Below, one piece after another: positions 10,278 through 18,329 of a DNA stretch of 64,000 nucleotides (its first letter is position 1; every line of letters starts with the position of its first letter). The notes below the pieces were generated by a model, which was given only the letters and a program-made list of their open reading frames with translations, searched no databases and had not been told where the DNA came from. The DNA is taken from contig NZ_JAZAPB010000001.1 of the NCBI RefSeq assembly GCF_036321025.1, positions 992,001-1,056,000 of the forward strand, in the 5' to 3' direction. The stretch is from Alteraurantiacibacter hainanensis. GTDB lineage: Bacteria > Pseudomonadota > Alphaproteobacteria > Sphingomonadales > Sphingomonadaceae. A program made the position numbers and the translations under genes.

Positions 10278-12395
10278 ATGAAAATCCCCATCCGCCTTGC
10301 CCTACTTGCGTCCACCTGCACAGTCCTGATTGCCCCCTCGGTCGCCGCGCAGGAGGACCAGGACGCCCCGGCGGAGCGCGAGGCGACGGCCGCCGACATC
10401 GCCGCGGCGCAGGCCAGTCCCGACGACACCAGTGTCGTGCGCGACACCGACACCGGGGAGATCATCTACGTCTACGGTCGGGGCGAGCGGCGCATCGGCA
10501 TGGCAGGCGCTGCCAACGAAGGCGGGGTGGCCGGTGCCGACATCGAGATCCGCCCGCTGCTGCGCCCCGGCGAGCTGCTGGAGGCGACGCCCGGCCTGAT
10601 CGCGACCCAGCATTCGGGCGGGGGCAAGGCCAACCAGTTCTTCCTGCGCGGCTTCAATCTCGACCACGGTACCGATTACTCGGTCTACATCGACGATATG
10701 CCGCTGAATTTCCGGACCCACGGACACGGCCAGGGCTATCTCGACGTGAACGGCCTGATCCCCGAGACCGTGGCCCGCGTCGATTACCGCAAGGGTCCGT
10801 ATCGCGCCGATGCAGGCGACTTCTCGTTCGTCGGGTCCTCGCAGGTCACGACCCACGACCGCCTGCAGCCCTTCGTCAGTGGCGAGGCAGGCAGCTACGA
10901 CTACTTTCGGCTGGTCGCCGGTGGCTCGACGCCCCTCGGCGCGGGTGACCTGCTGGTGGTGGGGCAGGCCAAGTTCAACAACGGGCCGTGGGAGCTGGCC
11001 GAGGATTTCGACGGCTACTCGGCGTTCGTGAAATTCTCGCAGCCATTGGGCGATGGCGACCTGTCGCTCTCCTACAACTATTACAACGCAAGCTGGGCGC
11101 CGACCGAGCAGCTGCCCGAACGCGTGATCGGCACGCCGCTGTGCGAGGACCGCTTCTGCGCGCTCGACACGACGCTGCGCGGCACATCCGAACGCGGCAT
11201 CTTCACGGCGGGCTACCGTTCGGACAGCTGGCGGGTGACAGCCTATGCCCAGCACTACGACTGGGAGCTGCTCTCGAACTTCACCTACTTTCTCGAAGAC
11301 CCGGTCAACGGCGACCAGATCAACCAGTACGACGAACTCTGGACCTTCGGCGGACGGATCGAACACACGGCGCGTGTATCCGACAGCCTTTCGCTGCGGT
11401 TCGGAGCGGAGGGACGCTACGACGACATTGCCGAAGTCGGATTGGACGAGACGATCGACGGCGTGAAGGAATTCACCGTCGGAGCCTTCGCCGTCGACGA
11501 GGCCTCGCTGGGCCTTTACGCCGAAGCCATCTGGCGACCGACCGAGCGACTGATGGTCATCGGCGGTGTGCGCGGCGACTGGTACGATTTCGAGACCCGC
11601 GCCCTGGGCGGCGCGCTCAGCTGGTCGGGTGACGTTTCGGACGACACCTTCGCGCCCAAGATCGGCGTCAACTACGAGGTCGCCGATGGCTTCGCGCTCT
11701 ATGCCAACTATGGCGAGGGCTTCCATTCCAACGATGCGCGCGGCGTGACCGCGCCCGTCGATCCCGCGCCGGGCCTGGTCGAGGGCGATTTCGAGGAAAT
11801 CGGCGCCCGCTTCGAGCGCCCCGGCCTGATCGTCACGGGCGTCTACTGGTGGTCCCGCATCGACAGCGAACTGATCTACGTCGGCGACGCAGGCGCGGTG
11901 GAGCCCAGCGATCCGGGCCGTCGCAACGGCTACGAATTCACGGCCTTCTGGCGACCGACAGGCTGGCTGGCGGTGGATGCCGTCTGGACCGGCACGAACT
12001 CGCGCTTCGTCGGCCTGCCCGATGGCGAGGACTACGTGCCCGGCGCGCTGGAGAACTCGGGGGAACTGGGCCTGTCCGCCATCTTCGCCAACTGGAATGC
12101 CGCCGCGCGGCTGCGCTATCTCGGCCCGCATCCGCTGGTGGAAGACAACTCGGTCCGCGGCGACGCCACCACCCTGCTGAACGCGCGTATCGCCTGGACG
12201 CCGCAGGATATGTCGGTGCTGCGCGGATGGGAGTTCCACGCCGAACTGCTGAACGTGCTCAATTCCGACGACGACGATATCGACTACTTCTACGCCACGC
12301 GCTTTCCCGGCGAACCCGCAGCCGGGGTGGAGGGCCTCAACAGCCGCATCGTGGAACCTCGGCAAGTGCGAGTCGGCGTGACCCGGCGCTTCTGA
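10278..12395 (+). CDS. TonB-dependent outer-membrane receptor
   Basis: About 705 aa with signal peptide (MKIPIRLALLAS to AAQ), a plug domain (RPGELLEATPGL, FFLRGFNLDHGTDYSVYIDDMP) and a 22-strand barrel ending in an aromatic Phe (VGVTRRF). Such receptors import large or scarce ligands using TonB/ExbBD energy. The plug with HGHGQGYLDVNGLIPE resembles receptors of unassigned substrate common in sphingomonads. The ATG at 10278 starts a perfect signal peptide; a TTG 30 nt earlier is the alternative. Regulation by the divergent membrane winged-helix protein is likely. A terminator follows at 12445. Confidence 0.9.
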   Translation: MKIPIRLALLASTCTVLIAPSVAAQEDQDAPAEREATAADIAAAQASPDDTSVVRDTDTGEIIYVYGRGERRIGMAGAANEGGVAGADIEIRPLLRPGELLEATPGLIATQHSGGGKANQFFLRGFNLDHGTDYSVYIDDMPLNFRTHGHGQGYLDVNGLIPETVARVDYRKGPYRADAGDFSFVGSSQVTTHDRLQPFVSGEAGSYDYFRLVAGGSTPLGAGDLLVVGQAKFNNGPWELAEDFDGYSAFVKFSQPLGDGDLSLSYNYYNASWAPTEQLPERVIGTPLCEDRFCALDTTLRGTSERGIFTAGYRSDSWRVTAYAQHYDWELLSNFTYFLEDPVNGDQINQYDELWTFGGRIEHTARVSDSLSLRFGAEGRYDDIAEVGLDETIDGVKEFTVGAFAVDEASLGLYAEAIWRPTERLMVIGGVRGDWYDFETRALGGALSWSGDVSDDTFAPKIGVNYEVADGFALYANYGEGFHSNDARGVTAPVDPAPGLVEGDFEEIGARFERPGLIVTGVYWWSRIDSELIYVGDAGAVEPSDPGRRNGYEFTAFWRPTGWLAVDAVWTGTNSRFVGLPDGEDYVPGALENSGELGLSAIFANWNAAARLRYLGPHPLVEDNSVRGDATTLLNARIAWTPQDMSVLRGWEFHAELLNVLNSDDDDIDYFYATRFPGEPAAGVEGLNSRIVEPRQVRVGVTRRF

Positions 12396-12444
12396 GTGAA
12401 GGTTTATAGTGGGAGAGCGCATTGCGGGCGCTCCTCTGCTTCGG

Positions 12445-12500
12445 AAGCCCCGCCTGATTGCCCCGACTGCATGGGGGGTGACGGCGGGGCTTCTTCGTTT
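12445..12500 (+). terminator. Intrinsic terminator after TonB receptor
   Basis: A 10-bp stem, AAGCCCCGCC at 12445-12454 pairing with GGCGGGGCTT at 12483-12492, followed by the T-rich CTTCGTTTGCTTTC. It closes the receptor transcript and insulates the following Xre operon. Confidence 0.75.
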
Positions 12501-12549
12501 GCTTTCAGGTAGTTGCCATTCTCGCAATCAACCGTCCTTGTCGATTTGA

Positions 12550-12614
12550 CAAGGTTCCTTGACATTTTCAGCGGAGAAGTCTAGTTTCCTTTACATGGTT
12601 TCAAGGGAGCTTGA
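12550..12614 (+). promoter_or_regulatory. Sigma70-like promoter with overlapping dyads (Xre operon)
   Basis: TTGACA at 12559-12564 and TAGTTT at 12582-12587 are separated by exactly 17 bp, a good sigma70-type promoter. The dyad CAAGG-TT-CCTTG (12550-12561) overlaps the -35 box. A related dyad TCAAG-GGAG-CTTGA (12601-12614) sits between the promoter and the ATG at 12616. The shared CAAG/CTTG half-sites suggest an operator for the Xre protein encoded at the end of this operon. Confidence 0.6.
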
Positions 12615-12615
12615 C

Positions 12616-12798
12616 ATGAACACTATCGCAAAAGGGCTTGCCTGGGCCCTGGTCATCATTCTCACCGCCCTTGCGGGCCAGGCGGGGCTGATCGGCGGCG
12701 ACGCCGCGAGGACGATGCTCATCGTTCTGCCCATCCTTGCCGTCGTCACCCTCAACCGGTCACGCACCTGCCGCCTCGCCCGGAACGATCAGGCATGA
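12616..12798 (+). CDS. Small two-span membrane protein
   Basis: 60 aa starting MNTIAKGLAWALVIILTALAG, with two hydrophobic segments (about 6-24 and 33-46) and an Arg/Lys-rich tail. An AAGGGAG ribosome-binding site precedes the ATG at 12616. It is the first gene of a four-gene operon; its TGA overlaps the next start (ATGA at 12795). No family recognised. Its gene neighbours (membrane proteins plus Xre regulator) suggest a small regulated membrane module. Confidence 0.6.
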   Translation: MNTIAKGLAWALVIILTALAGQAGLIGGDAARTMLIVLPILAVVTLNRSRTCRLARNDQA

Positions 12799-13406
12799 GC
12801 GCGCAGGCCGCCCAGTCGCGCCCCCGGCCGTGGCTATGGGCGGGGCTCTTCGTCGCCAACATGGCGCTGATCGCCGCCCTCTACGAACTGGGCGCGATAG
12901 AGCCGCCGACCCCCGCCATCCTGATCGCCGCCAACTTCATCCTGCTCGTGCCGATGGTGCGGGCGGGCAAGCAACACCAGGAAAACAAGGGTGCGATGAG
13001 CCCGGCGCTGCGCACCTACAACCGCCGGGTGCTGGCCTGCATGGCGGTCTACATGGTTGCCATGCTGGGCGGCGGCACGCTGCACGACCGGCTGGAGCCG
13101 GAAGGCCCGCTGCTGTGGTTGCTGGCGCTGCTTCCCCTTCCGCCCCTGCTGGCCTTCATCTGGACGATGGTGCGCTACTATTTCGAGGAGAGCGACGAAT
13201 TCCTGCGCCACCGCGCAGTCACCGGCGCGCTCGTGGGACTGGTGCTTGTCCTCGTCGTGGGCACGGTCTGGGGCTTCCTGGAAATGTACGGCCTCCTCCC
13301 GCACATGTGGAACTGGTGGGTCTTTCCCATCTGGGCCATCGGTCTTGGCATCGGCACGTGGTGGCCGGCCCTCAGCGCACGGTTCGAGAAAGGAGATGCC
13401 CGATGA
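12795..13406 (+). CDS. Multi-span membrane protein, operon with Xre regulator
   Basis: 203 aa, five or so hydrophobic segments (about 12-30, 37-55, 78-97, 108-128, 148-170, 178-195). The signature FEESDEFLRHRAVTGALVG and VGTVWGFLEMYGLLPHMWNWW recurs in the following gene as VEERDEFQRLLYVRQMILATG / WGFLETYLPVPHIAAFWW, so the two are diverged paralogues. Overlapping start and stop codons (ATGA) on both sides indicate translational coupling. Function unknown; probably an inner-membrane complex partner. Confidence 0.7.
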   Translation: MSAQAAQSRPRPWLWAGLFVANMALIAALYELGAIEPPTPAILIAANFILLVPMVRAGKQHQENKGAMSPALRTYNRRVLACMAVYMVAMLGGGTLHDRLEPEGPLLWLLALLPLPPLLAFIWTMVRYYFEESDEFLRHRAVTGALVGLVLVLVVGTVWGFLEMYGLLPHMWNWWVFPIWAIGLGIGTWWPALSARFEKGDAR

Positions 13407-13828
13407 TCGGCGATCTGAAGAGAAGGCCCGAAGTGCGGCGTTACCTGCTGCGGATCGCCGTCGCTATGGTGATCTATCTCGGCTCGCTTTACGCGGCTGA
13501 GGTGCTGATCGAGGATGGCGGCCTCTCGGGCGTCCCGGCCTTCGCCCTGGCAGCCCTTCCCGGCCTTGCCTTTGCCGCGGTGTTCTGGATCCTCGCCCGG
13601 CTGGTGGTGGAGGAGCGCGACGAGTTTCAGCGGCTGCTCTATGTGCGGCAGATGATCCTCGCCACAGGTATCACGCTGACTGCCGCTGCGGTCTGGGGGT
13701 TTCTCGAAACCTACCTGCCCGTTCCGCACATTGCCGCCTTCTGGTGGCCCACGATCTGGTGCTTCGGCATCGGCGTGGGTGCGATCTACAACAAGCTGAC
13801 TCTCGGCGCTTCGGGGAACTGCCTGTGA
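13403..13828 (+). CDS. Multi-span membrane protein, paralogue of the preceding gene
   Basis: 141 aa with four hydrophobic spans. It shares with its upstream neighbour a conserved cytoplasmic segment (ERDEFQRLLYVRQMI) and a terminal WGFLETY-PxP-W motif. The start ATG at 13403 overlaps the previous stop (ATGA) with AGGAGATG just upstream. The stop overlaps the GTG start of the Xre gene. Proteins of this type next to a small Cro/C1 regulator are frequent in sphingomonads; no biochemical role is established that I can state. Confidence 0.7.
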   Translation: MIGDLKRRPEVRRYLLRIAVAMVIYLGSLYAAEVLIEDGGLSGVPAFALAALPGLAFAAVFWILARLVVEERDEFQRLLYVRQMILATGITLTAAAVWGFLETYLPVPHIAAFWWPTIWCFGIGVGAIYNKLTLGASGNCL

Positions 13829-14022
13829 AGAACCGCTTGCGCGTGCTGCGCGCCGAACGCGAGTGGAGCCAGCAGGACCTTGCCGAACGGCTGGACGTGA
13901 GCCGCCAGAGCGTGAACGCCATCGAGACCGGCAAGTACGATCCCTCGCTTCCCCTCGCCTTCCGCATCGCCGACCTGTTCGGCCTGGCGATCGAGGAGAT
14001 TTTCCTCCGCGACGAAGGGTAG
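13825..14022 (+). CDS. Xre-family helix-turn-helix regulator
   Basis: 65 aa, consisting of only a Cro/C1-type HTH: LRVLRAEREWSQQDLAERLD then VSRQSVNAIETGKYDPS, and FGLAIEEIFL at the end. It resembles the YgzD/YozG-like minimal Xre regulators that accompany membrane protein genes. The GTG start at 13825 overlaps the previous stop (GTGA). It is likely an autoregulator binding the CAAG/CTTG dyads at the operon promoter (inference from position). Confidence 0.85.
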   Translation: MKNRLRVLRAEREWSQQDLAERLDVSRQSVNAIETGKYDPSLPLAFRIADLFGLAIEEIFLRDEG

Positions 14023-14036
14023 GAAAGCGCCCTGTC

Positions 14037-15020
14037 CTAGAACAGGGTCTGCCCCAGTGGCACCGCGAGCCCTGCCTGCTGCGCGATCATGCCTGTCCAC
14101 TGCTGCATCTGCTCGATCTCTTCGGTGACGATGGCGGGCGTGCCGTCGCCGTCGGCGAACTCTCCGCCAAGCTTGGAATGGCTGCGGAAGCGGGGGCCGT
14201 CGACCACCTGCTCGATCCGCTCGGGCGATACGGCCATGCCCGCATGGTCGAAGACCGCTTCCAGTGTGGCGGCCCGCTCGATGTCGAACCGGTCGCCGTC
14301 GAGCAATTTAAGCCGCGCACCCTGCGGACCCGCACGCAATCCGGCGAAGTAGCGCTGCGACAGGAACCAGCCGAGGCTGGCGGCCTGAAGATCGCTCATG
14401 CTGAACTGCTCGCGAGGGTCCATGCCGAAATCCATCCCGGCATAGCCCATCATCTCGAGATAGAGCTGCCGCCCCCAGCGCCGCCCCATCAGCCCGCGCC
14501 TTGCGACGCTGCGCAGGAACGACGGCAGATCGTTGGTCATCAGCACCGCCTTCGCATCGGGCCGCGCGGCCAGCAGTGAAGCGATCAGCCTGTTGGCATG
14601 GTTGGTTGGCTTGACGAACACCCCTTCGCCCTTGCCCCACGGACGTGAGAGCAGGTCGCACACCGGCTTGACCAGCGACTGCGCCGCGTCGCCTGCTTCC
14701 GCCAGCCGGGCGATGATGCCCGGCTCCGCCAGTCCCGCCGAAACGCCTTCAATCTCCAGCGCGCGCACCAGCAGGGTGGAGCGACAGAACGCGGTGTGGA
14801 AGATGAAATGCAAGGGGCCGGTTTCGGGCTTCAGCCCCTGCACTTCGTCGAAGGTCAGCCAGGCCTCGTCCTGCGGGCCGGCCGGCTTGCAGTCCGCTAG
14901 AAAGGTGGGCGCGGCCAGCACCTCGCGCTCGACCCGCACGAACTGCATGCGCCGGCCGGCAAGGTCCAGCGCATGCGGCAGCCAGCGCGGGTCGCGCCCT
15001 ATCTCGGTCAGGTTGGTCAC
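14037..15020 (-). CDS. Sulfotransferase-like P-loop protein
   Basis: 327 aa. FIFHTAFCRSTLLVRALE near residues 92-109 resembles the 5'-PSB loop of PAPS-dependent sulfotransferases, and a later LLDGDRFDIERAATLEAVFDHAG segment resembles the family's C-terminal part. The canonical PxxGTTW form is not present, so nucleotide use is uncertain. It is the last gene of a minus-strand operon, 11 bp after an NHL-repeat gene. The sulfite-exporter-type permease at the head of the operon makes a sulfo-group function plausible but unproven. Confidence 0.6.
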   Translation of the reverse strand: MTNLTEIGRDPRWLPHALDLAGRRMQFVRVEREVLAAPTFLADCKPAGPQDEAWLTFDEVQGLKPETGPLHFIFHTAFCRSTLLVRALEIEGVSAGLAEPGIIARLAEAGDAAQSLVKPVCDLLSRPWGKGEGVFVKPTNHANRLIASLLAARPDAKAVLMTNDLPSFLRSVARRGLMGRRWGRQLYLEMMGYAGMDFGMDPREQFSMSDLQAASLGWFLSQRYFAGLRAGPQGARLKLLDGDRFDIERAATLEAVFDHAGMAVSPERIEQVVDGPRFRSHSKLGGEFADGDGTPAIVTEEIEQMQQWTGMIAQQAGLAVPLGQTLF

Positions 15021-15031
15021 GCGAAGAAGCG

Positions 15032-16249
15032 TTAGTCGGTCATGCCCGTCATGACAAAGCGTTGGACGCGGCGACCGGTGCTGACCTCGGTGGTATAGAC
15101 GTTACCGTGGCTGTCGACATCGACGCTGTGCAGCCAGATGAACTGCCCGGGATAGCGCCCGTTGCGCCCGAAGTGGCCGATGATCTCGTGCGTTTCGCGC
15201 AGCAGGATCCACACCCGGCCGTTCATCATATCGGCCACGTAGACGTACTTGCCGTCCGGGCTGAACGCGACGTCCGACGCGGTGCGGGTGCCGCCGGTTT
15301 CCTCGGCGATCACCACGTCTTCGAGGAATTCCACCCCGTCGGCGGTCTCGCGGAAGACCTGGAGACGATTGTTGCGGCGGTCGCATACGTAGATGGTGTC
15401 GTCCGGCCCGCGGGTCACGCAGTGGACGATATCGCCGAAGCTTTCGCTTTCCGGATTGGCGCCGCCATCACCGGTGCTCGATGCCTGCGACTGGTCGAAT
15501 TCGCCTTCGCGCGTGCCCCCGTCGGGATCGGTGCCATAGGCGCCCCACAGGTGTTCGAAGGCGAGGTCGTCGGCTCCGAACTCGATGATGCGCTTGTTGA
15601 TGTAGCCGTCGGCCACCAGCACGCTCTCGCCGTCGAAATTGATATCGGCGGGGTTGCCCAGGTACTGCTGCGACATGTTGCCATCGGTCTGCTGGCGCGT
15701 GCCGATCTGGCGGATGTATTCGCCGTCCGTGGTGAAGTTCAGCACCACGTGGTCGCCGCCGCCGTTGCCGCCGATCCACACGTTGAGATCGTCATCGACG
15801 TAGAGCCCGTGGACGTTGGCAGGCCACTGCTCGTCACCGATCTCGGTGCGGTCGCGGCCCTCGCCTTCATAGGTGCTTTCGCCCGGCGCCAGATCGGTGC
15901 CGCCCCAGCTGCGCAGGATATTGCCGTCCTGATCGAACTGGATGACATGCGGCGGGGCGTTGCAGCAGGCAACGCTCATCCCGCTGTCCGCGCCGGTATC
16001 GGTGAAGTCCAGCGAATTGGGGCGATTGAGGATCCAGATGTTGTCGTTCCGGTCGACCGCGAGACCCGGCGTCTGGCCCAGGGTGATGTTCTCGGGCAGC
16101 TGCGGCCAGCTGGCATCGACCGCGAAGGTGGGCATGGGAACGGCCTCGTTCAGATGCTCGCTTTCCACCTCGACCAGGGTGTCGGCCAGGGCGGGCGAAC
16201 TTGCCAGAAGCGCGGCACCCATGGCCGCCGAACTCAGAAACTTGGGCAT
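15032..16249 (-). CDS. Secreted NHL-repeat (peptidyl-amidating-lyase-like) protein
   Basis: 405 aa with signal peptide (MPKFLSSAAMGAALLASSPALA). The mature protein is a six-bladed beta-propeller of NHL type: LAVDRNDNIWILNRPNS, VHGLYVDDDLNVWIGGNGG, DIVHCVTRGPDDTIYVCDR, DVAFSPDGKYVYVADMMNGR, SVDVDSHGNVYTTEV. This resembles the lyase domain of peptidylglycine alpha-amidating enzymes, but catalytic identity cannot be read. The start at 16249 begins the signal peptide; a longer frame exists upstream. It lies 16 bp downstream of the aminotransferase gene in the same operon. Confidence 0.75.
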   Translation of the reverse strand: MPKFLSSAAMGAALLASSPALADTLVEVESEHLNEAVPMPTFAVDASWPQLPENITLGQTPGLAVDRNDNIWILNRPNSLDFTDTGADSGMSVACCNAPPHVIQFDQDGNILRSWGGTDLAPGESTYEGEGRDRTEIGDEQWPANVHGLYVDDDLNVWIGGNGGGDHVVLNFTTDGEYIRQIGTRQQTDGNMSQQYLGNPADINFDGESVLVADGYINKRIIEFGADDLAFEHLWGAYGTDPDGGTREGEFDQSQASSTGDGGANPESESFGDIVHCVTRGPDDTIYVCDRRNNRLQVFRETADGVEFLEDVVIAEETGGTRTASDVAFSPDGKYVYVADMMNGRVWILLRETHEIIGHFGRNGRYPGQFIWLHSVDVDSHGNVYTTEVSTGRRVQRFVMTGMTD

Positions 16250-16265
16250 CAATTCTGTCTCCCTT

Positions 16266-17396
16266 TCATGCGGCCCCGAGGCCATCGATCACTTCCGGCA
16301 ATGCGGCGGTGTAGCGCGCGACGTCTTCGAGCCTGCCGGTACTCACACGCGAATATTGCGTCCACGGGCCGTAGGCGCCGCGAATGATGATGCCGCGATC
16401 GCGCATCGCCGTCTGCACGGCGTCGGCGTCGGGCACTTCGATGTAGACGAAGTTGGTCTGGCTGGGCAGCGCCGTCAATCCGCTTCGCGCGGCGGCGTCG
16501 AGGATCATTTCCCGCCCTTCGAGGATGGCCGCCCGGCTCTGGTCGAGAAAGCGGGTGTCGTCGTAGCTGGCGATGGCGGCGGCAAGGCCACAGGTGTTGC
16601 CGCCAAAGCTCATCATGTGGCTGCGGATGCGCTCGGCGTTCTCCTCCGAGGCGATGGCATAGCCCACGCGCATGCCCGCCATGCCGTAGATCTTGGAGAA
16701 GGTGCGGCACACGATCACGTCGCGCCCCTCGCGCACCAGATCCACAACCGAATTGCCCGGGGGATCGTCGGTCAGCTCGTTGTAGGCTTCGTCCACCAGC
16801 AGCGTTGCCGTGGGCGTCACCGTATCCGCCAGCGCACGCACTGCCGCAGGGGCGATCAGCATGCCGGTGGGATTGTTGGGATTGCAGATCTGGACCAGCG
16901 ACACGCTTTCGTCGCAGGCGGAAGCGATGGCCGGCATGTCCACGTTCATGTCGCCCGCCAGCGGCACGCGGATGGCTTTCACGCCCTGCCGCTCTCCGTA
17001 TTGCACGGTCGTATCCCAGAACAGGCCCGGACAAAGGATCGCTCCCTGGCGCCCCCATGCCAGCGCGATGGCGGAAAGGATCTCGGTCGAGCCCTCGCCG
17101 ACGACCACGTTCTGGGGACTTACCGAATGCCGTTCGGCAATCATCTCGTGCAGCTTGCGAAGGCCACGGTCGGAGTAATAGCAGCCCTTGGCGGCCGCCT
17201 CGCTCGCTGCTCTCAGGGCGCTGGGGGCCGGGCCGTAGGGGTTCTCGTTGCGCGCCAGCATCGCGATGCCGTCTCCGGGTCCGAAGTGGTCTGGGGCGGA
17301 TCCGGCCGCCGCGCCATGCGCGCGAAGCGGCGGACTTGCCGCCAGGGTTGCCAGCGCGGCTGAACCGCCGAGAAAATTCCGTCGTGCCATGGTCAT
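16266..17396 (-). CDS. Tat-exported PLP-dependent aminotransferase (HisC-like, class I/II)
   Basis: 376 aa. The N-terminus ARRNFLGGSAALATLAAS is a twin-arginine signal, unusual for this family. The rest matches histidinol-phosphate-type aminotransferases: ARNENPYGP, ICNPNNPTG, LVDEAYNEL, the PLP lysine in FSKIYGMAGMRVGY, and a C-terminal RVSTGR. Tat export fits a cofactor-loaded folded enzyme acting in the periplasm. ATG at 17396 is chosen for AAGGGG 8 nt upstream. It is unlikely to be the histidine-pathway enzyme because of export and context (TauE/SafE permease, NHL protein, sulfotransferase-like protein). Confidence 0.8.
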   Translation of the reverse strand: MTMARRNFLGGSAALATLAASPPLRAHGAAAGSAPDHFGPGDGIAMLARNENPYGPAPSALRAASEAAAKGCYYSDRGLRKLHEMIAERHSVSPQNVVVGEGSTEILSAIALAWGRQGAILCPGLFWDTTVQYGERQGVKAIRVPLAGDMNVDMPAIASACDESVSLVQICNPNNPTGMLIAPAAVRALADTVTPTATLLVDEAYNELTDDPPGNSVVDLVREGRDVIVCRTFSKIYGMAGMRVGYAIASEENAERIRSHMMSFGGNTCGLAAAIASYDDTRFLDQSRAAILEGREMILDAAARSGLTALPSQTNFVYIEVPDADAVQTAMRDRGIIIRGAYGPWTQYSRVSTGRLEDVARYTAALPEVIDGLGAA

Positions 17397-17417
17397 GGTT
17401 TGGGCCCCTTGCATGCG

Positions 17418-18212
17418 TTACGAATTGAAGATCATCGTCACTCCGACAAAGACGAGGTAAATTCCGAACACCCGCCGCAGCAGCTTGGCAGACAGGCGGT
17501 GCGCCAGCGCGACGCCCAGCGGTGCGAACAGCACGCTGGTGACGATCACCGTCAGCGCGGCGGGCAGATTGACATATCCCAGCGATCCCCACGGGAGACC
17601 GCTTTCGTCGAGCCCGATCAGCACGAAGCCGATGCTGGCGGGCACGGCGATTATCGCGCCCATGCCGCTGGCCGTGCCGATGGCGCGGTGGATGCTGGTG
17701 CCGCACAGCGTCATGGTCATGGTGGTGATGGTGCCGCCGCCGATACCCAGCAGCGAGGACACGAGGCCAAGGCCGCCGGCCAGCCCCGCACGGGTGACGC
17801 CGCCGGGCATGGCCTCGGCCAGTTGCCGCTCGTGCACGCGCGGGCTGAGGAAATGCACGGCGAAGGCCAGCACGCCGACGCCGAAAATCAACGCCAGGGT
17901 GGAGGAGGTGACGAGGTCCGCCACCCACGCACCCACCACCGTGCCGCCGACCACCCAAGGCGCCCAGCTTTTCAGCACCGATGTATCCACCGCATCGCGG
18001 CGCGCATGGCTGAACACCGAACGCAGCGAGGTGAAGATGATCGTGGCAAGACTGGTGCCGACGGCGACATGGGTCAGCTGATCGGGAGCGGTGCCCAGCA
18101 AAGGCAGGATCAGAACGAGCGCCGGCACGACCACGAAACCGCCGCCGATGCCGAAAAGTCCGCCCGCAAAGCCCGCCGCCGCGCCTGCCGCCAGCAGGGC
18201 GAGAAATGGCAT
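17418..18212 (-). CDS. TauE/SafE-family sulfite/organosulfonate permease
   Basis: 264 aa, about eight hydrophobic spans. The repeated family signature GFAGGLFGIGGGFVVVPALVL near the N-terminus and GLAGGLGLVSSLLGIGGGTI in the middle are the two TauE/SafE repeats. Members export or import sulfite, sulfoacetate and related anions. The ATG at 18212 starts exactly at the first span. It heads a four-gene minus-strand operon with the Tat aminotransferase, NHL protein and sulfotransferase-like protein; manA is divergent. Confidence 0.85.
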   Translation of the reverse strand: MPFLALLAAGAAAGFAGGLFGIGGGFVVVPALVLILPLLGTAPDQLTHVAVGTSLATIIFTSLRSVFSHARRDAVDTSVLKSWAPWVVGGTVVGAWVADLVTSSTLALIFGVGVLAFAVHFLSPRVHERQLAEAMPGGVTRAGLAGGLGLVSSLLGIGGGTITTMTMTLCGTSIHRAIGTASGMGAIIAVPASIGFVLIGLDESGLPWGSLGYVNLPAALTVIVTSVLFAPLGVALAHRLSAKLLRRVFGIYLVFVGVTMIFNS

Positions 18213-18329
18213 CAGCAAGGCGGTGTCCCCGGTCACGATCCGGCACCCTACGCTGCACCGCAGCATCGGGCGAGACAATTTTTGGTCCGTACTGGTTTTG
18301 GCAATGGTTGCCGCCTAGACAGGCTGACG

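Noticed and set aside
10302..12527. Long minus-strand reading frame covering the first TonB receptor
   Set aside because: Antisense shadow of a GC-rich gene; no ribosome-binding site or domain pattern, while the plus frame has signal peptide, plug and barrel.
16249..18258. Minus-strand 669-aa frame across the aminotransferase and permease genes
   Set aside because: Arg-rich out-of-frame translation overlapping two well-supported genes with clean starts and stops.
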